From positions 4,335,501-4,399,500 of the forward strand of contig NZ_AP023367.1 of assembly GCF_014218335.1 (NCBI RefSeq): a stretch of 64,000 nt of DNA, written 5' to 3'. Positions 17,109 through 26,821 of the stretch are shown here, one piece after another. The notes under the pieces were generated by a model. It was given only the letters and a program-made list of their open reading frames with translations. It was not told where the DNA came from and ran no database searches. Numbering within the stretch: position 1 is the first letter of the stretch; each line of letters opens with the position of its first letter. The DNA comes from Anaerocolumna cellulosilytica. GTDB taxonomy: Bacteria; Bacillota; Clostridia; Lachnospirales; Lachnospiraceae. Both the position numbers and the translations under genes were made by a program.

Positions 17109-18746
17109 CTACATTTGCAGAATTCGTTCTGCAATATTCATAGTAGATTCTCTATGAGAAACCAGAATTACCGTTTTATCCTGACTATAATCAACCAAAG
17201 CTTTTAATATAATTCCTTCATTCAAGCTATCCAAATTACTGGTGGGTTCATCCAGCAAAAGGAAAGGAGCATTATGTAAAAATGCCCTTGCAATACCGAC
17301 ACGTTGTCTTTCTCCACCGGACAATTTATCTCCTAATTCACCGGTTCCCGTATCATACCCATTGGGCAGGGACATTATAAAATCGTGAAGAGACGCTTTT
17401 TTTGCGGCTTTTATAATTTCTTCCCTCGTGGCTCCTTCCTTTGCAATTCCTATATTTTCCGCAATGGTAGCATTAAAAATATGGGTTTCCTGGGTAACAT
17501 AGCCCTCCAGTCTTCTTAAGTTATCCGTGTTTATGTTCTTAACATTTTTCTTTGAGATGGTTACTGTCCCTTTATTTACATCATAAAACCGCATCAACAA
17601 TTTTAAAAGAGTTGACTTACCACAGCCGTTTTTCCCATGGATTCCAAGAATTTTATGCTTTTCTAATTCTGTCGAAAATCCATTTAAAATTTGTCTTTTA
17701 CCATAACCAAAACATACGTCTTCACAGGCAGCTCCTTCAAAAAACACTTCTTCTTTATCTATAATTTCTGTGACGATAGGCGTTTCTTCCAGCAAATCCA
17801 GTACCCTGTTTCCACTGGCAAGAGTATGCATTAAATTATTTGACAAATTACTTAAAGCAATAACAGGCCCAAAGGAGCCTATCATGGTAACAAATGGAAT
17901 AAATACACCTTCAAAGCCTACGATACCTTTTTCAAAAAGCCAGCTTCCAAGTAATAATGTAAATAGAGAAAATACAATAACACCCACATCATTCATAACT
18001 CTTGTCAGATTCTCCAGACGTTTAAATTCCCATTGTTTTTCTTCTAATTCACTCGTTTTTTCCTTCAGCTTCGTTCTTCTTTTTTCTCCTGCCTGATATT
18101 GTAACACCTCCGTTAACCCTCTTAAGCTGTCCAGAAGAAAACTGTTCATTGCACCAATGGAGTTTCTATATACTAATCCCTTTTCCCTGCCTGCCTTAGA
18201 AATGATAATAGGAAATACACCACCGATTACAATATATGCTGCAATTGCCAGTACCCCATATAAAATATGATAAGTGGCAAGATAACAGCCGACAATAGCC
18301 GAAGTTGCCACTCCAATCGCTATGGGTGATATCGTATGCGCATAAAATACCTCCAGCAATTCTATGTCACTGGTTAGTAATGCAATCAGGTTTCCTTTTT
18401 CTTTTCCTTCAAGCTTTGCCGGTGCCAAACGTCTTAGAGCTGCAAATACCTGGTGCCTGATAAATGCCAGAAGTTTAAAGGCTATGTAATGATTGCAGGC
18501 TTGTTCCCCATACCGCAAAACACCTCTAATAAGTGCGCAGATACCTAGCAGAATAAAAACCGTACTTAATGCAATACCGTAATCCATGTTTAGCACTTTT
18601 AGAATACCATGCCCCCCCAGTACCGTTATAGCCATTGCGCTTAAATTACCCGCAATGCCAAGAAGGATTGCAAGAAGCATTATATGCAGCAAAGGTTTTA
18701 TCAGTCCGATAAGTTTTCCCATTACCACAATACCTTTTCTAGACAT
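17109..18746 (-). CDS. ABC transporter ATP-binding/permease protein, CydC-like half
   Basis: A 545-residue fused exporter-fold ABC protein. Six membrane helices lie in residues 1-310, then the nucleotide-binding domain with Walker A GIHGKNGCGKSTLLK, signature LSGGERQRVG and Walker B FLLLDEPTSNLD. It overlaps the preceding ABC gene by 8 bases and should form a heterodimer with that product. The sequence resembles CydC, but such pairs also include YbtP/YbtQ-like siderophore importers. The Fur box upstream of the operon favours an iron or heme role; this is inference. Confidence 0.8.
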   Translation of the reverse strand: MSRKGIVVMGKLIGLIKPLLHIMLLAILLGIAGNLSAMAITVLGGHGILKVLNMDYGIALSTVFILLGICALIRGVLRYGEQACNHYIAFKLLAFIRHQVFAALRRLAPAKLEGKEKGNLIALLTSDIELLEVFYAHTISPIAIGVATSAIVGCYLATYHILYGVLAIAAYIVIGGVFPIIISKAGREKGLVYRNSIGAMNSFLLDSLRGLTEVLQYQAGEKRRTKLKEKTSELEEKQWEFKRLENLTRVMNDVGVIVFSLFTLLLGSWLFEKGIVGFEGVFIPFVTMIGSFGPVIALSNLSNNLMHTLASGNRVLDLLEETPIVTEIIDKEEVFFEGAACEDVCFGYGKRQILNGFSTELEKHKILGIHGKNGCGKSTLLKLLMRFYDVNKGTVTISKKNVKNINTDNLRRLEGYVTQETHIFNATIAENIGIAKEGATREEIIKAAKKASLHDFIMSLPNGYDTGTGELGDKLSGGERQRVGIARAFLHNAPFLLLDEPTSNLDSLNEGIILKALVDYSQDKTVILVSHRESTMNIAERILQM

Positions 18747-20502
18747 GAACGCTCTCCTCCCTTCTTGCTGTATTTTTCTGTTCCGCGTAAGCCTCCAGCG
18801 TTTTCTGGCTTTCGAAAAGACTTCGATACATACCCTCTTTCTTTATCAGCTCATTATGTGTTCCGGACTGTACAATTTCTCCCTGCTTAAGAACTAAAAT
18901 CTGATGACTGGCAACTACATTTTGTAATCTGTGGGATATGAGCAAGACTGTTTTATGCTGCGCCAACTCATATATGACGGACATAATTCTTTTCTCACTT
19001 TCCGCATCAATATTAGAAGTAACCTCATCGAATACATATATAGGCGTATCATGAAGCAATGCTCTTGCTAAAGCCAGCCTTTGTGCCTGACCACCGGAGA
19101 GATTTGATGCTTTTTCTTGTACCTTATAGGATAAACCACCATTTCTTTTTATAAATTTAAGCAAGCCAACTTTATGAAGTACCGCTTCCATTTCTTCTCC
19201 AGTCGCATCTTCTTTTCCCATCCGCAGAGTATCCTCCACTGTTCCTTGGAACAGATAGCTATTATGACTTACCAGTGTAATAACTTTCATTAGTTCCTCT
19301 TTCGCTATATTTAAAATTTCCGTATCACCCAAAGTAAATCCTCCCTCATAGCCATGCAGCCTGCCAGTCAACAAAGCGGCAATGGTGCTTTTCCCACAAC
19401 CAGAAGCACCGACTAAAGCCGTTATTTGCTTTTCTTTTATGATAAAATCCAGCTTATTTAGGATAATCCTGTTTCCATCATAAGAAAATGTAAGCTTATC
19501 ACCTACAATCTGATATGCTTTTTTCGGTTCTATAGTACCCTCTGCTCTTTGTTCCTCCATATCCAGTAAGAAAAATATCTTTTCGCTGGCTGCCATACCG
19601 TTCATGGCAATATGAAAGAAGGAGCCCAGTAAACGCAGCGGCAGAAAGAATTCAGAAGAAAGCATGATAATGAGGAAGGCACCGGTAAAATCAACACTTC
19701 CCTTTTGGTATTCCAGTATTGCAATTATAATTCCGGCAGCAGCACCACCATAGGCGATTATGTCCATTACCGTAATAGAATTTAACTGCATGGAAAGCAT
19801 ACGCATGGTAATCTTTCGAAAGTTCTCTGCTTCTATATCCATTTCCTCTGCCTTCTTTTCATCCGCCTGATAAATCTTTAAGGTGACCAGACCCTGTAGA
19901 TTTTCTAAGAAGCGCTGTCCTAAATCCGTATAGCTTCCCCAATATTTTTTTAGTATTTTTTTAGCTATTTTTGAAATCACAATAATCGTAACCGGAATCA
20001 ACGGAACGCAGACCAGCAGCACAACGGCTGCCTTAAGATTTACAAAGGATAACAGAACAAACAAAGTAAGCGGTGCAAGCATACTGTAAAAGAACTGGGG
20101 CAGATAACGGCTAAAGTATACCTCTAATTGTTCTACCCCTTCTACCGCCGCCTGAACTACCTCGGAAGTATTCATTTTCTCTTGATACGCTATGCCTAAA
20201 CGAAGCAGCTTTTCATAAATCCTGTCTCGCAGCTCTTTTTTTACATAGGCAGAAGCTTTTGCAGAAGCTTTGGAAGAAAATGTATGACATAGATTTCTTA
20301 CTATCAGTGCCAGAATAATAAACATTCCCATAAAAAGTGTACTGTTAAAGGTAAGCTTCTGATGCAAGCCGTACTTTAATATATTCATAAACAAATACGT
20401 ATTAAAAACATTGGCAAGAAGGGCAAGCCATAAAAAAACTACCGTATGTTCTATGTATTTTTTCGTACCTGCCAGGTAACTGATAAGTCTCTTCTTTATC
20501 AT
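18739..20502 (-). CDS. ABC transporter ATP-binding/permease protein, CydD-like half
   Basis: A 587-residue half-transporter with an N-terminal six-helix domain and a C-terminal ATPase (Walker A ALVGASGCGKSTI, signature NLSGGQAQRLA, Walker B IYVFDEVTSNID). In the signature-adjacent Walker B the catalytic Glu is present. The start at 20502 has AAAGGA nine bases upstream; a TTG six codons further up lacks one. It is the first ABC gene of the ygbA-ybaN-ABC-ABC operon. Cargo unknown; heme, thiols or ferric siderophore are candidates. Confidence 0.8.
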   Translation of the reverse strand: MIKKRLISYLAGTKKYIEHTVVFLWLALLANVFNTYLFMNILKYGLHQKLTFNSTLFMGMFIILALIVRNLCHTFSSKASAKASAYVKKELRDRIYEKLLRLGIAYQEKMNTSEVVQAAVEGVEQLEVYFSRYLPQFFYSMLAPLTLFVLLSFVNLKAAVVLLVCVPLIPVTIIVISKIAKKILKKYWGSYTDLGQRFLENLQGLVTLKIYQADEKKAEEMDIEAENFRKITMRMLSMQLNSITVMDIIAYGGAAAGIIIAILEYQKGSVDFTGAFLIIMLSSEFFLPLRLLGSFFHIAMNGMAASEKIFFLLDMEEQRAEGTIEPKKAYQIVGDKLTFSYDGNRIILNKLDFIIKEKQITALVGASGCGKSTIAALLTGRLHGYEGGFTLGDTEILNIAKEELMKVITLVSHNSYLFQGTVEDTLRMGKEDATGEEMEAVLHKVGLLKFIKRNGGLSYKVQEKASNLSGGQAQRLALARALLHDTPIYVFDEVTSNIDAESEKRIMSVIYELAQHKTVLLISHRLQNVVASHQILVLKQGEIVQSGTHNELIKKEGMYRSLFESQKTLEAYAEQKNTARREESVHV

Positions 20503-20577
20503 GGTTATATATCCTTTCAATCAGCTCATATAGTTAGTATCGGCTGCTTCTAAATCCGTAGGAACTCCCTTATAGTA

Positions 20578-21000
20578 TCACGTCAAGTCTTCTGTCCCCT
20601 TTAATTTATCTACCGGTATCGTTTTTATACGGAAGATAAAATAATAATATTTAAAGCACATTACAACCCCAATTGCAATTCTGCCATGAACAGAAGGCAT
20701 AAAGATAAATGCCAGAATCAACATAGCAGAAGCCGGTATTAAGATTCTAATCTTTGTCTTTCGTGTCATGGCTCTTGATTTTACAAAGCTGTCCAAATGG
20801 TTTTTATAAAGCCTTGTGGAACAAAACCAAGTATGAAACCTTGCAGAGCCTTTTGCAAAGCAAAAAGAAGCCACTAGTAAAAAGGGCGTTGTAGGCAAAA
20901 CCGGCAGAACTACTCCCAGTGCTCCAAGTCCCAGCGCAAGGAAACCTGCCACAATATATAACACTTTCACCGGATTATATTTCACTACTATTTCCTCCAT
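20578..21000 (-). CDS. ybaN: YbaN/DUF454 family inner membrane protein
   Basis: A 140-residue membrane protein with the DUF454 signature: GALGVVLPVLPTTPFLLVASFCFAKGSARFHTWF (residues about 22-56) and two further hydrophobic segments near the C-terminus. The role of the family is unknown; it is often found near iron- and heme-linked genes. Here it lies between ygbA and an ABC pair, with gaps of 26 and 75 bases, so it is most likely co-transcribed. Confidence 0.85.
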   Translation of the reverse strand: MEEIVVKYNPVKVLYIVAGFLALGLGALGVVLPVLPTTPFLLVASFCFAKGSARFHTWFCSTRLYKNHLDSFVKSRAMTRKTKIRILIPASAMLILAFIFMPSVHGRIAIGVVMCFKYYYFIFRIKTIPVDKLKGTEDLT

Positions 21001-21026
21001 TCAGTTGTTTATGACGTTTTAATCAA

Positions 21027-21425
21027 CTATGTATGATTTTCAAATTGTTTAACACTAGTATGAACCATGTGCTTTAGAGCTAAAACAGGATGATGAAAAA
21101 GCATTCTGGGACCGGCATATTTCATAACGCTTCTTACCTGCTCCCTCCTATCTGCTTTATAACAATGAACCTTACAGTTACTGCAAAAGGTCTTTGTCTC
21201 CATAAAAGGGCATTTGTCAATCTGCTTTACGGCATAAACTCTTAATTTTTCACATTCCGGACATAGGGTGTTCGTAGTAAACAGATTTTTCTGATATTTT
21301 TGCGGTGCGTATAATGCCGGGTTATGCCTATTTCCTTTACAGTATATAACCACCATTTTTGTAAGCAATTCTTTTTCTGTCTCCCGTCTTCTCTGGAGAC
21401 TTTTATCCCCTGTTTTTTTATTCAT
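21027..21425 (-). CDS. ygbA: YgbA-like nitrous oxide-stimulated promoter family protein
   Basis: This 132-residue cytoplasmic protein carries the pattern of the YgbA family: EKELLTKMVVIYCKGNRHN, CPECEKL, CPFMETKTFCSNCKVHCYKADRREQVRSVMKYAGPRML. Six or more Cys residues could bind metal. In enterobacteria ygbA is linked to nitrosative stress. The start at 21425 has GGAG five bases upstream; an earlier in-frame ATG at 21452 does not. It is the first gene after a Fur-type box and probable promoter. Confidence 0.8.
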   Translation of the reverse strand: MNKKTGDKSLQRRRETEKELLTKMVVIYCKGNRHNPALYAPQKYQKNLFTTNTLCPECEKLRVYAVKQIDKCPFMETKTFCSNCKVHCYKADRREQVRSVMKYAGPRMLFHHPVLALKHMVHTSVKQFENHT

Positions 21426-21631
21426 AAATACTCCAAATCCTTCTTTGCACACTAATTCCCTTGGGGTAATGCCACAAAACAGGGTGTGAAATAGCCTTTT
21501 ACACTAGCTTACGTTTCATATTATTAGCCTGCCCTGCGGTATTGCCCAAATAGATCATTATGATATGCAACCCATTTTTTAACTATGTAACTCAACATAA
21601 CATACCAGATACCATTCGTCAATAGTGATTA

Positions 21632-21646
21632 TGATAATTATTCTCA
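21632..21646. promoter_or_regulatory. Fur-type box upstream of ygbA operon
   Basis: TGATAATTATTCTCA matches the 7-1-7 Fur consensus TGATAATnATTATCA at all positions but one. It lies about ten bases upstream of a probable minus-strand -35 (TTGACG at 21617-21622) with a TATGTT -10 17 bases further on. The four-gene operon below it is thus likely iron-responsive. Confidence 0.65.
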
Positions 21647-21719
21647 ATTAAAACAATTAAAGAAAGCAGTTAAAAAATCATCTTTCTTAACAGCCTTCTT
21701 TTATACCTGTATCTGTTAC

Positions 21720-22658
21720 TTAATAAAAATTGTAATAAACATATTCATCCGCCGGAGCCTCTATCCCGGTAATCTCAACATCCGTTAAAACCGGTACCTT
21801 GCTGCCGTTATATGTTCCCTCCTTAATTGTACCAGTGACCTGAATCCACTCTTCTTCCTTAAGTTCTTTTATTCTATCCGTTTCACATATCAATCCGAAG
21901 CCGCTGACATCAGCGGCACAGCATACCATAACATAACGTCCTGCCAGAAACTGATTCTCCCTAAGCCCTTCCAGGTAGAATACCTGAGCGGTAAACTGAT
22001 ACCTTTTTCCGATAAAGTCCTCCAGATAATCAAAGGTATCGTAATACCAGCTTGCAAAATAATCATCCTTAATTATGGTAGCACCGTCTAAAACTTCTCC
22101 TGCATACTTTTCAGACATATCATCATAAGTATTAACTGCCTGTAAGTCGGAAGTATCGTAGAGACTGGTATCCTGGGAAACTGAATCTTCCAATGTATTA
22201 ATTACATCCTCCCCTGTATCTTCTGTATACTCATTTAAGCTCTCTGTACTATCAAAAGAACCGGTATTATCATTGCTTTCAGGTGCTTCATCTAAGGCCA
22301 GGTCTGTCTTCCCGTATCCTGCTGTTCCAGTAATTTGATTTCCCCCAAATACATTTACCTGCGCATTTCCTACTCTCTGGGTTACACCTTGAACGGGAAA
22401 GAGTAACACAATAAAAACCGGAAGTACATAGATTAAATATTGCTTTAGATTGACATTATGTCTGGCTTTCTTAAGCTCTCCAAGTACACTAAAAGCAAAT
22501 ACAAATAAAACACCTATCGATAACCATATCCCCCAGTGATATCTGGGATGCACATAATATTTGACTTTTCCTGTAATCATGCCCATGGCCAACAAAACTG
22601 CCATTGCAATTAATATAATAAATTGTACAATAACTTCTGCATTTTTTTTACGCCGCAT
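21720..22658 (-). CDS. TIGR03943/YcgQ-type membrane protein
   Basis: A 312-residue protein with three hydrophobic segments in the first 110 residues (about 10-28, 40-58, 74-92), an acidic Ser/Thr linker, and a conserved C-terminal domain (FIGKRYQFTAQVFYLEGL, GRYVMVCCAADVSGFGL, EWIQVTGTIKEG). YcgQ-type proteins are nearly always paired with a DUF318 permease, as here. The CCAAD motif may bind metal. It closes the zinc-linked gene string, 86 bases after the fusion gene. Confidence 0.8.
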   Translation of the reverse strand: MRRKKNAEVIVQFIILIAMAVLLAMGMITGKVKYYVHPRYHWGIWLSIGVLFVFAFSVLGELKKARHNVNLKQYLIYVLPVFIVLLFPVQGVTQRVGNAQVNVFGGNQITGTAGYGKTDLALDEAPESNDNTGSFDSTESLNEYTEDTGEDVINTLEDSVSQDTSLYDTSDLQAVNTYDDMSEKYAGEVLDGATIIKDDYFASWYYDTFDYLEDFIGKRYQFTAQVFYLEGLRENQFLAGRYVMVCCAADVSGFGLICETDRIKELKEEEWIQVTGTIKEGTYNGSKVPVLTDVEITGIEAPADEYVYYNFY

Positions 22659-22744
22659 AAAATTCTCCTTTTATTTCTTAACTACTAGGCAATTGCAAAA
22701 CAATTATTTAATAGGATAAAGAGATTCGCAACCACCTATATATA

Positions 22745-24310
22745 CTATACTAAGAAATGAATTAAACTAAATAATAACAGACCATTAAAGCATATCATAA
22801 GTACAAGACGTAATAAAAAACTCATTTTTAATACTTCTGACAGCATAATCAGGTTTTTAAAATCTATCATGGGGCCTAAAACAACAAAAGCCAGTACCGA
22901 TGCTTGTGAAAAGTTCGTATTAAAGCTTCTTCCAATAAATGCATTGGAGGTTGCGCAGGTTGACATAAAAACAGCAGCCACCATCATAATTACTAATTCC
23001 AATGCAAAATTTCCTCCAAAAAGCCCTTTTATAAAAGGTCCGAAAGAATATTGGAGCAAAGCAGACAAAAACGCCCCATAGATAACAAACTTAAACACCC
23101 TGAAAAATTCCAGCTTAGCACCATAAAAAACACCCTTTAACCGTTCTTTTATACTACTTCCTTCTATCTTCAACACATTACCGCTGATACCACTTAAGAT
23201 TCCTTCTGTATTGATTGCATCCTTTGTTGTGTAATTACCAAAACGAAGCAAGAATCCAACCAGCAGACCGATAATGATTCCTGCTGCAATTCGAATTAGT
23301 ACCAGATATGGTTTATCAGGAAAAGCATATAGAACCGATAAGATTACTACAGGATTTACTGCGGCAGAGGTCAACCAGAATATCATAGTCTGCGGAAGTG
23401 GAGCACCTTTTTTTAGCAAACCGGATACCATAGGGATTAGACCACAGTCACAAACCGGAAGGAAAAAGCCTGCTATAGCCGCAAAAAAATAGGACTTATA
23501 ATTATTTTTTGTAAAACGGCTGATTATAAAAGAAGCAGGAACCATAAGCTGGATGAATGAAGATACAAAAGCCCCAAGCAGGACAAAGGGTACCGCCTGC
23601 ATCAGTATACTGATAAAGAAGACGGATACTGCCTGAACATATTCATAAATACTTTCCAGTCTTTTATAGGGCAAAAAGCAAAGTATGGACAAAATAACCA
23701 GAGTAATTATCATTCCGGGTGATATTTTCTGGTAGGTTTCAAAAGGCGTAAAATAATTCATTATTTTCTTTTCTTCGCTCCATTGAATCGGAAAATAAAC
23801 CCCGGTATTTTTGTTAATATTATGAACTACCCTTTTTAGCTTTGCCTTTTCTTTTTGATCTAGATGCTCTATTCTGTTAAAAATCACAAAATTACTGTTT
23901 AGAATATGTGGTTGGATTAAAGTCGTCATATTCGACAAATAACTCTGAAAGGTAGTTCCATCACTGATAAATATAACATTTCTTATGTTATAATGACCTG
24001 GTTTTCTTTTACTAAAAAAATCGGTAATCTCCCAGGTACCATTATATTCTACAATAATATAATCAGGATTATATTCCCTTTCTAGAGTAGTAAACAACTC
24101 CTCGTTCAATTCTTCATAACTTTCTATAATATGTATCCTAGTATTGCTTTTCTCTAACAGTTCCATCTCATACTCTATCATTCCCTCTTCACAAAGGAGC
24201 AGTAAAGGATTTTCATATTCCTCTAAGGTATCACTTTGCAGCAATTCCTTAATAAAAGTTGTTTTTCCGGCTTCCAAAAATCCGGTTATTACATCAATAT
24301 TTACGGCCAT
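22745..24310 (-). CDS. Fusion of a G3E (CobW-like) GTPase domain to a DUF318/ArsP-like permease
   Basis: Residues of about 1-190 form a G3E-type P-loop GTPase: Walker A GFLEAGKTTF, a YIIVEYNGTWEI Walker B equivalent and a FNRIEHLD base-recognition segment. The metal-binding CXCC motif is absent. Residues of about 195-521 are a permease with eight or so hydrophobic segments and the motif FFLPVCDCGLIPMVSG. In other genomes these are separate proteins. The gene lies 17 bases after a stand-alone G3E GTPase gene that does have CXCC. A nucleotide-gated metal permease is a reasonable guess, not a demonstrated function. Confidence 0.8.
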   Translation of the reverse strand: MAVNIDVITGFLEAGKTTFIKELLQSDTLEEYENPLLLLCEEGMIEYEMELLEKSNTRIHIIESYEELNEELFTTLEREYNPDYIIVEYNGTWEITDFFSKRKPGHYNIRNVIFISDGTTFQSYLSNMTTLIQPHILNSNFVIFNRIEHLDQKEKAKLKRVVHNINKNTGVYFPIQWSEEKKIMNYFTPFETYQKISPGMIITLVILSILCFLPYKRLESIYEYVQAVSVFFISILMQAVPFVLLGAFVSSFIQLMVPASFIISRFTKNNYKSYFFAAIAGFFLPVCDCGLIPMVSGLLKKGAPLPQTMIFWLTSAAVNPVVILSVLYAFPDKPYLVLIRIAAGIIIGLLVGFLLRFGNYTTKDAINTEGILSGISGNVLKIEGSSIKERLKGVFYGAKLEFFRVFKFVIYGAFLSALLQYSFGPFIKGLFGGNFALELVIMMVAAVFMSTCATSNAFIGRSFNTNFSQASVLAFVVLGPMIDFKNLIMLSEVLKMSFLLRLVLMICFNGLLLFSLIHFLV

Positions 24311-24327
24311 ACATACTCCTTACCTGC

Positions 24328-25311
24328 TTAGCTCATAACACCGAACAGCTTTGTCAATTCATCCTCATTCATATTTTCACCAATTACACAGATTCGTCCT
24401 GTATAATCCGGTGCAATATCTCTAATGGTTATCTCGTCTGGTACATAATCAAACTGCACCCATTTTCTTTCCTCAACTTCCAGGATACCCTTGGCACGAA
24501 GTATGAAACCGGGCTGATTTTGCAGCTCTTGTAATATCTTATATAAATGTTTTTTATCAAATACATTTGCAGTTTCTACCCCCCATACCTTAAATATCTC
24601 GTCGGCATGATGACCGGAGGTTTTATTCACCTGACTGACTGTAACAGGTTCTGTTATCCTCCGGATGCGGGAAGAACACTCTGCTGTCTTTAATTCATCT
24701 AAAAGTTCCGTTCTCTCCTTCTTTTCAGACATTTCAATCACTTGGCTGCCGCTTAGTATATCCCAGTCCGTAGATACAATAGTTCCTTTCTTGTTATAGA
24801 GCCTCATATCCTTTAAGATAGAATTAATGCTATCCTTTTTCATATTCTGCGTCCTACTGATGAAAATAGTATTGCTATGTATTAACTGGTCTCTATAAAA
24901 TTCTGCAAAGTTTTTTAAATACATTTTGTATTTTGTACCGTCAACAACTGTAATACGCATATTAATATCACATTGACCCTTACTAACAAACTGCCCGCAA
25001 GCTTTCACAACATCAGAAAGTTTACCGACACCTGATGGTTCAATTATGACACGGTCGGGCTCATATAATTTTATAACTTCCTTTAAAGCCATTGTAAAAT
25101 CACCTGCTATGGTACAACAGATACATCCGGCATACATTTCCTTTACCTCGATTTCAAAATCCTTAAAAAGTCTGCCATCAATACCTATTTCACCGTATTC
25201 ATTTTCTATCAAAACCACCTTCTCTCCTAAGAATCCTTCCTTTAGCATCTTTTTGATTAAAGTGGTTTTTCCTGCACCTAAAAAGCCTGAAACAATATCT
25301 ATTTTTGTCAT
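24328..25311 (-). CDS. G3E (COG0523/CobW family) GTPase, probable zinc chaperone
   Basis: A 327-residue metallochaperone-type GTPase: Walker A GFLGAGKTTL, the metal-binding motif GCICCTI near residue 63, and Walker B RVIIEPSGVG. Zinc-regulated COG0523 proteins such as ZagA/YciC deliver zinc to GTP-linked partners when zinc is scarce. Its place after znuCB and before the GTPase-permease fusion supports a zinc role. The start has AAAGGA upstream. It may share a transcript with znuB, 65 bases upstream. Confidence 0.85.
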   Translation of the reverse strand: MTKIDIVSGFLGAGKTTLIKKMLKEGFLGEKVVLIENEYGEIGIDGRLFKDFEIEVKEMYAGCICCTIAGDFTMALKEVIKLYEPDRVIIEPSGVGKLSDVVKACGQFVSKGQCDINMRITVVDGTKYKMYLKNFAEFYRDQLIHSNTIFISRTQNMKKDSINSILKDMRLYNKKGTIVSTDWDILSGSQVIEMSEKKERTELLDELKTAECSSRIRRITEPVTVSQVNKTSGHHADEIFKVWGVETANVFDKKHLYKILQELQNQPGFILRAKGILEVEERKWVQFDYVPDEITIRDIAPDYTGRICVIGENMNEDELTKLFGVMS

Positions 25312-25376
25312 GAAATTCCTTTCAATATATGGTAATAAATAGTCTCACAAGTATAGTATGATAAATATTTATAGGA

Positions 25377-26174
25377 TTAACGTCTTCGTTTCAATATTAC
25401 AGACAACAATAATGTAATTACACCTGTCAGTACAATCGTTCCACCGGGCTTTAATCCGAAATAAAAGCTTAGTGTAAGACCTACTACAGTAAAGAAAACT
25501 GCAAAAAATACAGAAATGAACAAAGTCTGCTTAAAGCTCTTTCCAAACTGCATACCACAAGCAACAGGAATAACCATTAAGGAAGATACGATTAAGGCTC
25601 CAACCGTTCGTGATGCTACTGATACTGTCAACGCAGTCAAAAGAGTAAAAATAAAATTAATAATGGTCACTGGAATTCCGGATAACTTTGCCGAATCTTC
25701 ATCAAAAGCCATATGCACGAGTTCTTTATATAAAAGTACAAATATAAGTATCACCAGTAAACTTATACCAATAACCAGATACATCTCGAATTTTGTAATA
25801 GCAACGATGCTGCCAAATAAAAAGCTGTTAAAATTAGCTGCATTCTTAACGAAACCGGACATCAAGCCTGCCAGCCCCACTCCTGCCGACATTATAACTG
25901 CTATGGAAATTTCTGAATATTTAGGGAATTTCTTTCTGATAAACTCAATACCAAATGCTGCAAGTATACAGGTAATAGAAGCACTTAATATAGGATTCAT
26001 GCCTGTAACCAGCCCAATTGCCACACCTGCCAAAGATGTATGGCTTAAAGCGTCCCCTGTCATAGAAAGTCTTCGAAGCACGATAATCATACCAATACAC
26101 GGTACAATTACTGCAAGTAATATACCTACACTAAAAGCTTTCCTCATAAAATCATACTGAAACAGCGTTAGCAT
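25377..26174 (-). CDS. znuB: Zinc ABC transporter permease ZnuB
   Basis: A 265-residue ABC-3 family membrane protein with about eight hydrophobic segments and the conserved stretch LRRLSMTGDALSHTSLAGVAIG (residues 30-51), a hallmark of Zn/Mn importer permeases. It would form the membrane channel with ZnuC as the energy subunit. Its start overlaps the end of znuC by 7 bases and has a good AAGGAG site. Confidence 0.9.
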   Translation of the reverse strand: MLTLFQYDFMRKAFSVGILLAVIVPCIGMIIVLRRLSMTGDALSHTSLAGVAIGLVTGMNPILSASITCILAAFGIEFIRKKFPKYSEISIAVIMSAGVGLAGLMSGFVKNAANFNSFLFGSIVAITKFEMYLVIGISLLVILIFVLLYKELVHMAFDEDSAKLSGIPVTIINFIFTLLTALTVSVASRTVGALIVSSLMVIPVACGMQFGKSFKQTLFISVFFAVFFTVVGLTLSFYFGLKPGGTIVLTGVITLLLSVILKRRR

Positions 26175-26821
26175 GGAAGTTCTCCTTTCAGTCTTACGCT
26201 TTTGTTATTAACCTCATATATTTTATTCATGTCCTTGCTGACATTATGAATATTGTGAGTAACCATAACAATTGTGAGCTTTTCTTCCCTATTCAAGCGA
26301 AGAAGCAGACTATAAAATTTTTCTTCACTTTCTGAATCTACACCCGCGATTGGTTCATCGAGAATCAAAATATCCGGTTGGCTTACCAGGGATTTAGCGA
26401 TTAAGACCCGCTGCTGCTGTCCTCCCGATAATTTACTAATAAGCCTGTTTTTATATCCATTCATTCCAACTAAATCTAAAACTTTTTCAGCCATCTCAAA
26501 ATGATGCTTTTTCGGACGTTTGAATAGTCCAATATCGGGATAAAGATTTAACATTACTGTTTCCAAAACAGTAGCAGGAAAATCTGCTTTTACGGCAAGG
26601 CCTACCTGCGGTACATATCCAATTCTACCTCCGGTAATTAAAACCTTACCGTTCTTTGCAGGCAACAGTCCTAAAATTAATTTAATAAGGGTACTCTTAC
26701 CAGTTCCATTGGGTCCGATAATCCCGGCATAATCCCCTTTTTCTATGGTTAAGTTGACATCCTCAAGGATGAAACCCTCCTCATAACCAAAACTTACATG
26801 GTTTAAAACGATGTGATTCAT
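26168..26821 (-). CDS. znuC: Zinc ABC transporter ATP-binding protein ZnuC
   Basis: A 217-residue ATPase with Walker A GPNGTGKSTL, signature KLSGGQQQRVL and Walker B ILILDEPIAGVD, matching the Zn/Mn importer class. The start at 26821 is chosen because the family begins with a residue pattern like MNHIVLNHVSFGYEEG; an upstream TTG at 26905 would add 28 residues with no family match. The ribosome binding site is weak, and the untranslated leader is structured, which may mean regulated translation. Confidence 0.85.
   Translation of the reverse strand: MNHIVLNHVSFGYEEGFILEDVNLTIEKGDYAGIIGPNGTGKSTLIKLILGLLPAKNGKVLITGGRIGYVPQVGLAVKADFPATVLETVMLNLYPDIGLFKRPKKHHFEMAEKVLDLVGMNGYKNRLISKLSGGQQQRVLIAKSLVSQPDILILDEPIAGVDSESEEKFYSLLLRLNREEKLTIVMVTHNIHNVSKDMNKIYEVNNKSVRLKGELPC

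Noticed and set aside
25516-26160. A 214-codon + strand frame opposite znuB
   Set aside because: It mirrors the znuB coding frame, has no ribosome binding site, and shows no family features.
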